Positions 39,043 to 50,000 of a stretch of DNA of 64,000 bases are shown here, one piece after another (positions within the stretch are counted from its first letter, which is position 1; every line of letters begins with the position of its first letter). The notes beneath the pieces were generated by a model, which was given only the letters and a program-made list of their open reading frames with translations, was not told the origin of the DNA and ran no database searches. The DNA is from Mercurialis annua (taxonomy: Eukaryota; Streptophyta; Magnoliopsida; Malpighiales; Euphorbiaceae), in the NCBI RefSeq assembly GCF_937616625.2, contig NC_065575.1, forward strand, positions 25,853,001 through 25,917,000, in the 5' to 3' direction. A program made the position numbers and the translations under genes.

Positions 39043-39054
39043 TGGTATCAGAGC
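39043..39054 (+). other. Primer-binding site
   Basis: TGGTATCAGAGC starts four bases after the 5' LTR. It matches the complement of the 3' end of plant initiator tRNA-Met, the usual primer for minus-strand DNA synthesis in plant LTR retrotransposons. The match degrades after 12 bases (AGTTGGTCC follows). Confidence 0.92.
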
Positions 39055-42000
39055 AGTTGGTCCAGTTACCTCTGCTAATATGTGTTTTGTCGGTTTAATG
39101 ACCTAGGAACTACTGCAGCTTTAGAGTTGAGGTTTGTCTGATCCAAGTTGTTAGTGTGATTTACTTTGTGATCGGTATGACAGATTGATTTGTGAAATGC
39201 TTACTTGTTTTGTGACACGTATATATGAGGTATATACGTATATGTTGTTTCGATGAGACAGGCATACATGATATGCTTTTTGAGATGAAGCTTTTAGGAG
39301 AGGTATTGCCTCCTATAAATAGAATACTATTGTTATGATTGCGATTTGATGTTATATATACATGTGTGCTTAGCACGAGATAGCATGAGCAATGTTATTG
39401 GATTTGATCGATCGAAATTTTAGAAAGAGTGAGAAGAAGGAATGGAAAGTTTCAGAAGTTGAAAAACTTTCCAGGTACAGAGTTTAAAGGTCTAGAGAAC
39501 TTACAAAACGTAAAGTTTATAACTTTTAAAAGTTATTTGTTTAACGATTCTGAAAGCATAATTGTGCCTAGACCCGTAATAGCCATTGATAATTGCCACG
39601 ACATTGATAGAAATGCATCACTACATACATCAATACATGCATTAATAGGACATGCATCATATGCATTATGTTCAGACGAAGAGGTGAGATGTGGCAACTC
39701 CTTGGGGATGAGAGACGTCATCACCCTAGTGCACAATTTTGCTAAGATTTAAATGAAATTTTCAAATGAGTCGTTTTATTTGAAAAAGTTTTCAAAGAGT
39801 TTTGTTTTTAATGTGAGTATACCTAGACCAGAACTCTGTTACAGAAGTGAAGTGCTCGCGAGCAAGCTGTGATCAAGGCTGGGAGGCGAATGAATACGTA
39901 TAGTTGTGAAAACATAAGATTTCTGCCTCTAGCTAATGAACTTAGCCTTGATTAGGCAGACTAGTATACGACTAAGATAGTAGATATGTGTTCGAATAGT
40001 AAAACATATCCGATTAACGTATGACATGTATGTTATGTTTTAATACTCTTAATGTTTGATTAAGTCTAAGTAAGCGGAATGCTCACAAGACTTAAGTTAT
40101 GATATGTAATCAAGAAAATCTAGGGGACACTGATTTTCTTGAATTCGGCCAACATAGATGCTTATAGCTACGATAGTAATATACGTTTAACATATACAAC
40201 GCGAGTATGTGTTTAGATAATTGGCTAGTCTACGATGAGTCAGAACACTCAGAAGACTTCCAATAAGAGACGTAACCCTAGAAAGTCTAAAGGAAGGAGA
40301 CGTCCCTAGAGTCCAGCGTACGTGGACATCGATTAGACGTAAAGATTATTAAGGATTATATTTTAAGGAATTTATCAGTATTCCTTTATATAATCGCTGT
40401 ACTAGGAACATAGAATTGCGCGAACGCGTGTTGTTGCACAACAAGCATGCAAAGCGCGAGAGGAATATCGGGGTAAACAAAGCGAGTGCAAACTAGTCTA
40501 ATTGACCAGCAAAGGCCAGAAATACGATGAAGGTCAATAGGAACCTAACAAGATAAAGTGGGAATGTACAGGCATCGGGAGTGCCGCAGTAACCCCACGT
40601 CATTATAAATCAGTTGGCCGTAAAAGCAACTGATATAAGGACTTGTGTGCCAATGATAGGACGATGGATATAAAGATAGTATCAACGTGAAGAAAGGAAC
40701 ACCTATAGAGATTTGATGTTTGTATGCTTAAGTTAAGACTAATAGAGTTTGACGGATTAAGCGGTATGCTAAATCCACTAGGAAAGTAAAGTAAGATGCT
40801 TGTACACATCGAGCGGATGACGGACAAACAGTAATGTCGATAAAGATGTCGATGAAAGGTTCAACCTATGATTAGTTCCGACATGCAATTAGAGCAGTGA
40901 AAGACCAAATAACATGAACTAAGTTTGTGACCCGATTTGGGAAATTCTTTCAACTATTAGTTCCAGTTAAGGATAATCGGAAAAGATCAAGGTACTTAGA
41001 TCAAGAGACAAACGACAAGAACTGTAATCGGTGGATTGAGAGTTGAAACTCCCACCTTAAGATTTCGGTTATGCAGCGGAATAGTAAGTTGTGAAAGGTA
41101 CAAACAAAATGGATGTTTGTGAAGTGTTAGCCTTAAACTTCAAGTTAGATCAAATAAAGAGTGATGTGATCAGTATAGAAGATTGATTATGATCCTTAAA
41201 GGATTAAGATGTATTAGGCACGATCAGATTTGTTTGATACATTCCCAGAAAGAGATCCTCAGGAAGAGGACTTCGGGAAAGAAGAGTTATCAGACGAGTT
41301 CGATGTCGAGAAGTACCGGAGCAAGTATTTCTGGTTCAATGTACGGAAATATCGCAATCTGAGGAAGGATGCAGAGATAGCCAATGGTCAGACACGAGTG
41401 ACTCTGATCAGGTTAGGAAGCAAATGTGCTCCTTTCCACAAGGAATACTACCAGTGGAACAGTATTCCACTAACTTCCTGCGTACGGTCGAGGGATTGCC
41501 AAAGGTACATGACGTATATGATAAAGTATAAAGACGTAAAAGTAAATTATGGATAATAAGAAATTAGTTAAAATAAACAGAGTTAAGGAAAGTACGGATA
41601 ACCTGCGTATGTCGCAAGGAACTTGATAAGAGTTATTGAGAAATGAAAAAGAGAAAGTCACGTGGAAAGATGACGAGAGGATCATATGGATTAAATTCTA
41701 TGTAGTCGTCAACGCATATAAATAAAAAGGGGATAGAGATGATAGAGTCATATGAATGGGTCCACTGACAGTTAAGATGTCAGTAAGGGTACAATAGGAC
41801 GATATGCAAGTAATGGAGAATGCACTACGTCGATAATTCAGGCAAAAGAATTGTGACCCATTATTTAATCGACGTTCAGAGTGCCGAAACAAGAAATATC
41901 AGGAATACGAGATGCGATAAAGGTGATACCCGCATATGATCGGCTTTACAGACGGCCATGATGATAGTACAAATACGACAAGATGATATATATACGATTA

Positions 42001-43477
42001 AGAACGCACAACATCGAGAAAATTAGACGAAGAAGGCCACAACTCTCTATTAATGATCAATGTTGTGGATATTAAAAGCAAGTAGTACACGATGTACAAG
42101 ATGCGCTGAGAAGGAAAACAAAGAATGCAATAGAAAATGATCAAGAAACACGATAAAAGCGTGAATAGAGAACGCAAGAAGAATGCCATAGGATCATAGC
42201 ATTTAGACTATTAATCCTATTGATTAACAAAGGACGAGAAGTCGAAGAAAGTTACGGAGAAGTACGTCTGCAGTATGAGCAAAAGTAGGAATAACAAGTG
42301 AAGTAGCAAGATCATGAATAGTAGTGAGAAGTAAGTTTAACACTACGTGATAGTAAAGAACAATGGTTTGTAAGCTAAGAGCCAATTAAGATTGAGAATT
42401 GGAAGGGAGGAATAGATAAGAAAGAGTTAGATTATGATGAATAAAAAGATCAAATATGGAGCAAGTAACGATATCATCAGAGGACATTCTGATGCAAACA
42501 TATGATTGGAAAAGGATTAAGATCCTCATTTAGGGATTGTAAGCAAAGAAAGCTTACCAAAGCATTAGTCACACGCTGTCTTATTAAAATAAGAATTCAG
42601 CGACTTATATGACAATCCTATCTGGTTGAAGACCAGATTGATGAAACAGATCGACGTGAGATAAGAAGAGACGAGGAACTTCAAAGAATAGTACGTCATG
42701 CTTAAGAAAAAGCAAATAGATCAATGGATATGCAAACGAATAAAGAGGTATACGAGATATTAAGATGCAAGAAGAAGGTTAAGCATGCTTTACAAGAATA
42801 GTGAAGACCTCATAAGGATATGTCCTGAGGATTCACCTCATGGATAACCATGATTAACGACGATAACAAAAGAATCTTCATACGAGAAGTAAAATGACGA
42901 GAGAAAAAGAGAATAGTGGATAATGGGATAAAGATCCCAACATAATGATAAATAAAGATCAGACCGTGATTACGGTCATAAGAAAGAAACTTTGTAAGTA
43001 AAGGAGTATGAGCTAATCGAGTATTCACATTACTCGACCAGGAAAAATGACAAGATTAGATGTAATGAACAAAGGTAAAGAATCGAGAACAACGAGTCGT
43101 AAGCACATCTACATACGACTAATATTATCATAAGGAAAGATGTTTGAGATAAAGATCAAGTCATAATAACGGCTGAATGAAGAAGACTGAATAGTGTGAA
43201 CTAGAGAGTTTTCTACATCAGCCGGTGATGAATAAGAAAAACTCAAACCAGAACTATCTTTAATGATAAAGAACAGATGAAAGAATTATGTATCCAAGAT
43301 ACAAGAGAAGGAGGTTACAGGAAGATCATCAATGACGACTGACGGTAATGTACAAGAAGTACAGAACTGAAATAATGACTCCACGCGCCAACAAGTATCG
43401 TAAGGTATACGATATAGTTATGATGAGGATTAACATAAGTAAGAAAAGTATACGAAAATTCGAGGACGAATTTTTAT
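39055..43477 (+). other. Internal noncoding region of the nested element
   Basis: About 4.4 kb, increasingly purine- and A-rich toward the 3' end (41900-43450). Stops are frequent in all frames. The longest plus-strand frames, 39429-39752 (107 codons) and 41230-41556 (108 codons), show no retroviral motif; neither the gag zinc knuckle CX2CX4HX4C nor an RT YxDD box is visible. I could not assign any protein. It may be a long-established noncoding interior or a heavily mutated one. Confidence 0.75.
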
Positions 43478-43490
43478 AAGGGGGGAAGAA
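43478..43490 (+). other. Polypurine tract
   Basis: AAGGGGGGAAGAA directly abuts the 3' LTR. In the family this purine run resists RNase H and primes plus-strand DNA synthesis. Confidence 0.88.
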
Positions 43491-45447
43491 TGTAATATCC
43501 CAAAATATTTAAGCATTTAATTGGACTACGTGTCCAGTCCTGTTTCGCCAAGGTGGCGATATTGGAAATAATTTTCGAGAAACTTAATATTATATTTCAA
43601 TTCTAAAGTTAGAATTGGAATTAGAAGGAAAAATATCAAGAAAAGCTCGAATTGATCGTATTCCAGAGGCGAATCACGGTAAGCTTGTCGTTTTACCGTT
43701 TAATTGGATATATTTGGAGTTATATCGATTCAAAGTTTTAGGCCACGAAACGATTATATCGTTTTAATCGATATTAGAATTGGATTATAGTGTTTTGAGC
43801 TTAGATTAAGCGTTTCGGATGTGTTTGGAACGTTTTCATGCCGGAAGCACGTCGGAATGGCCAAGAGCGAGTGTTACGCGGGCGCGTAACATAGTTACGC
43901 GGGCGCGTAACATAGTTACGCGGGCGCGTAACATAGTTACGCGGGCGCGTAACATAGTTACGCGGGCGCGTAACATAGTTACGCGGGCGCGTAACATAGT
44001 TACGCGGGCGCGTAACAAACTTGCGCGGGCGCGCAAGTACTTTGCGCGGGCGCGCAAGTAGACTATGCGGGCGCATAGTTTACGTGAAGCACTTATACGA
44101 TATTTTCGCCCCGCTATGACCCCGTTTTCCGACTTTAAGAGTGTCGGACATCAAAAAGGAAATACGGACCCCGAAAACGATAAATATAGATATCGAGCAT
44201 GACGTATTCGATTAGGGTTTCGAGATATAAGAAACTTATGATTAGAAATCGATGAGTAAGAGATATAACAAGTATCTCGCCTAAGTCTTAGAACACGATC
44301 AAAGTTAAAAGACGTCTTAAGAATAAGATCGAGTAAACCTAAGTTTATAACTTAGGGTTTTGATACTAAGCCTACGTTTATGGATTAAACGTATAGGTAA
44401 CTCGACTAAGTAGCGTACATACCGGCAAGCTACCAGGCCAACGAGCTGGATAGCTACGAGAACAACGCATGGAGCTTACGCATGCGGGATTATAATAATG
44501 CAGTTTTGGATAGCGGTCACTGTGAGTGGCAATTTACTTTCGCGTATTATTAGTATAAAAGTTATTTTCATATATATACGTATATTGTTTTCACGCATCG
44601 CATTATATACAATTGATTGGATGTTATATGTTTATTTAATTTCTATATGTGAGAACTAGTATGCGATCCGAGGAAACTAGCTACCTATTGGGTGTCAATA
44701 GGCTGTGTGATCACCAGTATCGAGTCAGTCTAGTATGTTTGCATTGAGAAATGACTTGACACAGCTGGGAGCTGTTGATGAATATGAAATTTACGATTGG
44801 GTTATGATTTAGATACGCAGAGTGAACTCGGCTACGGTGTAGCTTGGAAGTCCCCGTATCTAGTGGCTGGGCCACCAGCGAGTTGGACTCGCAATTGATA
44901 TTTATGATTGGGTTGAACGATATATGATTATTCGAGAGATGTGTCGCATGCTAGGATATTAGTTTCGTACGGATCAAATACCTGTTTATATGTTTTGTAT
45001 TATTGTTTTCTTGAGATGCGATGTTATATTTTTATATTAATACCGTTAGTAACTTGCAAGCTCACTCAGTATTTTCCCAAATACTGACCCCTCACTCTGA
45101 TATTTGCAGGTAGACAGAGTCGGATCAGACAAACCAGCTCCACTGTGCCAGAAGTCATTGGACTTGCACAAGTATGAGTTCTTAGAGCTGCAGTAGTCAG
45201 TAGTTGTTAGTATTAGATAGACGCTTTAACTTCAAATGATATTTTATATTGTAGACTCTGATATAATACTTTAATATCTATAAGTGTATTATCTAAAAAG
45301 AGTTCTTCTGAAAATGTTTTAATATATATCATATATTATACTTTTAATTGCGAAAAATTATTAGTGGTTTTAGGCTTGCTACGGGTTTCGGAGCTACCAC
45401 TCCCATTCCCTAGCGCCGGTCTCGGCTCAATAATTTGGGTCGTGATA
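43491..45447 (+). repeat. 3' LTR of the nested element
   Basis: 1,957 bp copy of the 5' LTR, directly preceded by the polypurine tract. Followed at once by the CAATT target duplicate. Confidence 0.92.
43873..44078 (+). repeat. 21-bp hairpin array in the 3' LTR (7 A, 2 B, 1 C)
   Basis: Same array as in the 5' LTR but with seven type A, two type B and one type C unit. Net length is one 21-bp unit shorter, which accounts for the whole LTR length difference (1,978 versus 1,957 bp). Confidence 0.92.
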
Positions 45448-46357
45448 CAATTATATGAAGTAGTGAATCTCATACTACTTGATGGGAATCAGAATAAACA
45501 TGTGGACACTCAAGGGGGTTGAGTGAGTCGAACAAGTGACGCTAGATGGAAGTATACATGGTATTTCATCAAAGTCAATTTAATGTCATCTAGTTCATAA
45601 ATGTACATATGTCCTTTGACTTGAGGTGACACTATCTTGTATATAGGTGATTAGAGTTTGATACTCCTTATCCCTTGATTTTTGATGAGCTAGGATCGCG
45701 GGATGTGTTGGCTCTAGTTAGTTGTATATAGAGATAGGGTTTAACCTAGAGAGGATTCATCACTCTGGATGAACGGAGATAAGATTCTATGCTATCTCGG
45801 ATTGTTCTTGATGGATGATAAAACCTGCGCAGGTGTATATAACTTACTTAGAAAGTTGTTTCTGATGAAAGTCATATTTATCAAGAATAAGAATTCAGAG
45901 ATGAGGTCATATGATCAAGACTAACAGTGTTTGACTTAACTGTGACATTAGTCGAGATCAGAATCTTAGGAGAAGGGAATTTTGAGTGTACGGTAATTAT
46001 GAACATTGATTCATAAAGAATGCATCGAAACATTCTTCTCTGTTTAGGGGTCGTGATATGTTGCTAGACGTCACTCACGATCTACGAGAATTAATAATTA
46101 ATGGGATTTAATTATTTAATATAAGAAAGGTGTTTCTTATGACTCTCGTTGCCATATCAAAGTGAACCTAGTTAGTCACACACACTAGGGTGTGCAACCG
46201 ATTGAGTTTACATGAGATCAATTTCATATAGATACTAGCATATCTCAGAAATTAATCTAAGATGAAAAACGAGTACAAATTAGGAACTAATTTGTAAGAG
46301 TTATAAATTAGTAGGAACCTCATTGTATTTTATCCAAGTTAATGTGATTAGTAATTT

Positions 46358-46419
46358 GATGATGTCATGTCATGATGTCATGAGATGATGTCATGATGAT
46401 GTCATGTGATGATGTTATG
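46358..46419 (+). repeat. GATGATGTCAT tandem tract
   Basis: Irregular short tandem repeat of GATGATGTCATG and TGATGTCAT variants in the U3 part of the solo LTR, about 170-230 bp upstream of its TATA box. Confidence 0.8.
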
Positions 46420-46424
46420 CATAT

Positions 46425-46560
46425 GCTTGGTGTGTGACACCTAGCATGTGAGGTGTCAGATGGTGGCAACACCTATGCTTGGTGTGTGACACCTAGCATG
46501 TGAGGTGTCGTATGGTGGAAACACCTCTTTGCTTGGTGTGTGACACCTAGCATGTGATGT
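46425..46560 (+). repeat. Three about 53-bp direct repeats upstream of the LTR TATA box
   Basis: Copies start with GCTTGGTGTGTGACACCTAG at 46425, 46477 and 46531 (periods 52 and 54 bp). Each includes GGTGTGTGACACC and GCATGTGAGGTGTC. The location just upstream of the TATA box is typical of enhancer repeats in LTRs; function is inferred from position only. Confidence 0.8.
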
Positions 46561-46586
46561 GTTGGAGTTTTCTACAAACTCTTGCC

Positions 46587-46595
46587 TATAAATAG
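46587..46595 (+). promoter_or_regulatory. TATA box of the solo LTR
   Basis: TATAAATAG within CTTGCCTATAAATAGAGG, a strong plant TATA context. It lies about 410 bp from the LTR's 3' end and just after the triple repeat. It implies plus-strand transcription of the former element. Confidence 0.7.
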
Positions 46596-47007
46596 AGGTT
46601 GCCTTTGCTCATTCTCGACACCTTACTTAAGAGAGAATACTTGAAGGAGTTCAAGTAGTAATCAATCACGGAAAAGCTTGGCATATTTGTTCATACATCT
46701 GAGCAAAGACGTAATCGCGGCGAGAGATTGAGCTTAGGATTGTTCGGCAAGAGTAACTCTTGCGGGTTATTTCAATGCGAGGATTCAGTTGGACGCATAC
46801 TCGTGTGGATGAGCTTGAGGTCGTCGTACTATCGGGACTACAAGAATCGTTGGAGAATCGACATAGGTATTCTTCTTACAATTTTTAGATGCCTGCTTTA
46901 ATTACTAAATGATACGACGATCCATTTGTTATTGATATGACAAATTTCTGAATCTGAATTGTTTGAATTTTGATTTTGAATTGAAATATAATCCCGCTGC
47001 GCTAACA

Positions 47008-50000
47008 TATATTATGCAAAGTGTGCGTGAATAGGGACGCTAGATTAGTATGTCACGTCGCAAGTCTCTTTAACGCGTCGTTCCGAATACCTAAGAATGG
47101 TTAGGTCATATTATGCAAAGTGTACGTAAAAAGTAACGTTAGATTAGTATATCGCGTCTCAAGTCTCTTTAACACGTCATTATGATTACCTAAGCATGGT
47201 TAGGTTATATTACAAGAAGTGTGCATAAAAAGTGACGCTAGATTAGTATGTCGCGTCTCAAGTCTCTTTAACGGGTCGTTTCGGTTACCATGCTTATGTC
47301 GCGTCACAAGTCTCTTTAAAGCATCGTTCTGACCTAAGCATGGTTAGGTTATAGTACGCAAAGTGTGCGTGAAAAGTGACGCTAGATTAGTATGTCGTGT
47401 CTCAAGTATCTTTAACACGTCGGTCCTATTATCTTAGCATGGTTAGGTTATATTTCGCAAAGTATAAGTGAAAAATGACGCTAGATTAGTACATCATGTC
47501 TAAAGTCACTTTAATGTGTCGTTTCGATTACCATGCTTATGTCGCATCACAAGTAGCTCTAACGCGTCGTTCAAACTATCTGAGCATGGTTAGTTTATAT
47601 TACGCAATGTGTGCGTGAAAAGTGACTATAGATTAGTATGTCGCATCTCAAGTCTATTTGACTCGTCGTTGCGATTACCTAAGCATGGTTAGGTTAGATT
47701 ACGCAAAGAGTGCGTAAAAAGTGATGATATATTAGTATGTCATGTCTCAAGTCTGTTTAACGCGTCGTTCCGATTACCTTAGCATGGTTAGGTTAAATTA
47801 TGCAAAATATGCGTTAAAAGTTACAATAGATTAAGTATATCGCGTCTGAAGTCTTTTTAACGCGTCGTTCCGATTACCTAAACTTGGTTAGGTTATATTA
47901 CGAAAAGTGTGCGTGAAAAGTGACGCTAGATTAGTATGTCGTGTCTCAAGTCTCTTTAATGCGTCGTTTCGATTACCATGCTTATGTAGCGTAACAAGTC
48001 TCTCTAACGTGTCGTTCCCATTACCTAAGCATGGTTAGGTTATATTACGCAAAGTGTGCGTTAAACGTGACGCTAGATTACTATGTCGCGTCACAAGTTT
48101 CTTTAACGCATCGTTCCGATTACCTAAGCATGGTTAGGTTATATTACCCAAAGTGTGCATGAAAAGTGACGCTAGATTAGTAAGTCACGTCTCAAGTCTC
48201 TTTAACGCGTCGTTTCGATTACCATGCTTATGTCTCGTCACAAGTCTCCCTAACGCGTCGTTCCGATTACCTAAGCATGGTTTTTCTATATTATGGAAAG
48301 AGTGCGTTAAAAGTGACGCTAGATTACTATGTCGAGTCACAAGTCTCTTTAACGCATTGTTTCGATTACCTAAGCATGGTTAGGTTATATTACGCAAAGT
48401 GTGCGTGAAAAGACACTCTAGATTAGTATGCTGCGTCACAAGTCTCTTTAATCCGTCGTTCAGATTACCTAAGCATGGTGAAGTTAGATTTACGCAAAGT
48501 TTGCGTGAAAAGTGACGCTAGATTAGTATGTCGCGTCTCAAGTCTCTTTAACGCGTCGTTTTGATTACCATGCTTCTGTCGTGTCGCAAGTCTCTCTAAC
48601 GCCTCGTTCCGATTACCTAAGCATAGTTAGGTCATATTACGCAGAGTGTGCGTGAAAAGTTATAATAGATTAATATGTCGCGTCTAAAGTCTCTTTAATG
48701 CGTCGATCCGATTACCTAAGCATAGTTAGATTATATTACGCACAATGTGCGTGAAACATGACGCTAGATTAGTATGTCGCATCTAAAGTCTATTTAACGC
48801 GTCGTTTTGATTACCATGCTTATGTCACGTCACAAGTCTCTCTAACGCGTTGTTCCAATTACCTGAGCATGGTTAGTTTATATTACGCAAAGGGTGCGTG
48901 AAAAGTGACAATAGATTAGTATGTCGTATCTCAAGTCGTTTTGACTCGTCGTTCTGATTACCTAAGCATTGTTAGGTTATATTACGCAAAGAGTGCGTAA
49001 AAAGTGATCATATATTAGTATGTCGTGTCTCAAGCCTCTTTAATGCGTTGTTCCGATTACCTTAGCATGGTTAGGTAATATTACGCAAAGTGTGCGTAAA
49101 AAGTTACAATAGATTAGTATATCGCGTCTGAAGTCTTTTTAACGCGTCGTTCCGATTACCTAAACTTGGTTAAGTTTTAGGTTATAAAAGTGAACCTAGA
49201 TTAGTATGTCGTGTCTCAAGTCTCTTTAACGCATCGTTTCGATTACCATGCTTATGTCGCGTAACAATTCTCTCTAACGTGTCGTTCCCATTACCAAAGC
49301 ATGGTTAGGGTATATTACGTAAAGTGTTCGTTAAAACTGACGCTAGATTACTTTGTCGCATCACAAGTTTCTTTAACGCATCGTTCCGATTACCTAAGCA
49401 TGGTTAGGTTATATCACACAAACTGTACGTGAAAAGTTACGATAGATTAGTATGTCGCGTCGCAAGTCTCTTTAACGCGTCGTTTCGATTACCATGCGTA
49501 TGTCGCGTCACAAGTCTCTCTAACGCGTCGTTCCGATTACCTAAGTATGGTTAGGCTATATTACGGAAAGTGTGCGTTAAAAGTGATGCTAGATTACTAT
49601 CTCGAGTCACAAGTCTCTTTAACGCGTTGTTTCGACTACCTAAGCATGGTTAGATTATATTACGCAAAGTGTGCGTGAAAAGTAACGCTAGATTAGTATG
49701 TCGCGTCACAAGTCTCTTTAATCCGTCATTCCGATTACCTAAGCATGGTTAGGTTATATTACGCAAAGTTTGCGTGAAAGGTGACGCTAGATTAGTGTGT
49801 CGCGTCTCAAGTCTTTTTAACGCGTCGTTTCGATTACCATGCTTCTGACGTGTCACAAGTCTCTCTAACCCCTCGTTCCGATTACCTAAGCATAGTTAGG
49901 TCATATTACGCACAGTGTGCGTAAAATGTGACAATTGATTAGTATGTCGCGTCTAAACTCTCTTTAATGCGTCCGTCCGATTACTAAAGCATGGTTAGGT

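Larger units (their letters stand above)
37061..45447 (+). mobile_element. Non-autonomous LTR retrotransposon (LARD-like, Ty3/gypsy type)
   Basis: Complete element of 8,387 bp with two nearly identical LTRs, a primer-binding site, a polypurine tract and a 5-bp target duplication CAATT (37056-37060 and 45448-45452). The LTRs start TGTAATATCCC and end GGGTCGTGATA. The internal 4.45 kb contains no recognisable gag, protease, reverse transcriptase or integrase. The size class (long LTRs, several kb of noncoding interior) matches large retrotransposon derivatives that depend on a relative's enzymes. The GAGGACGAATTTTTATAAG motif before the 3' LTR resembles Ty3/gypsy (Tekay-type) 3' ends. It inserted into the older solo LTR. 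Confidence 0.9.
36787..47007 (+). mobile_element. Solo LTR interrupted by a nested element
   Basis: Begins TGTTAG (36787) and ends CTAACA (47002-47007), a perfect 6-bp inverted terminus with canonical TG...CA. It is flanked by the 5-bp duplication TATAT (36782-36786 and 47008-47012). Removing it leaves GGTTATATTATGCAAAG, a normal satellite sequence. Subtracting the nested retrotransposon and its target duplicate leaves about 1,829 bp, with no internal coding region or second LTR. It therefore looks like a solo LTR left by recombination between two LTRs. A TATA box near the 3' part sets the strand. The superfamily cannot be told from one LTR. Confidence 0.85.
45453..47007 (+). other. Right portion of the solo LTR
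   Basis: About 1.55 kb of noncoding LTR sequence after the nested element. It holds a GATGATGTCAT tandem tract, three promoter-proximal direct repeats, a TATA box and then the presumed R/U5 region ending GCTGCGCTAACA. No protein-coding sequence was found. The left 274 bp of the same LTR is at 36787-37060. Confidence 0.8.

Noticed and set aside
39043..39054. tRNA gene suggested by the initiator-tRNA match
   Set aside because: Only 12 bases complementary to a tRNA 3' end, placed just after an LTR; this is the primer-binding site.
41230..41556. 108-codon frame in the retrotransposon interior as a gag remnant
   Set aside because: No zinc knuckle or other gag feature is visible, and nearby frames are full of stops. 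Kept only as part of the noncoding interior.
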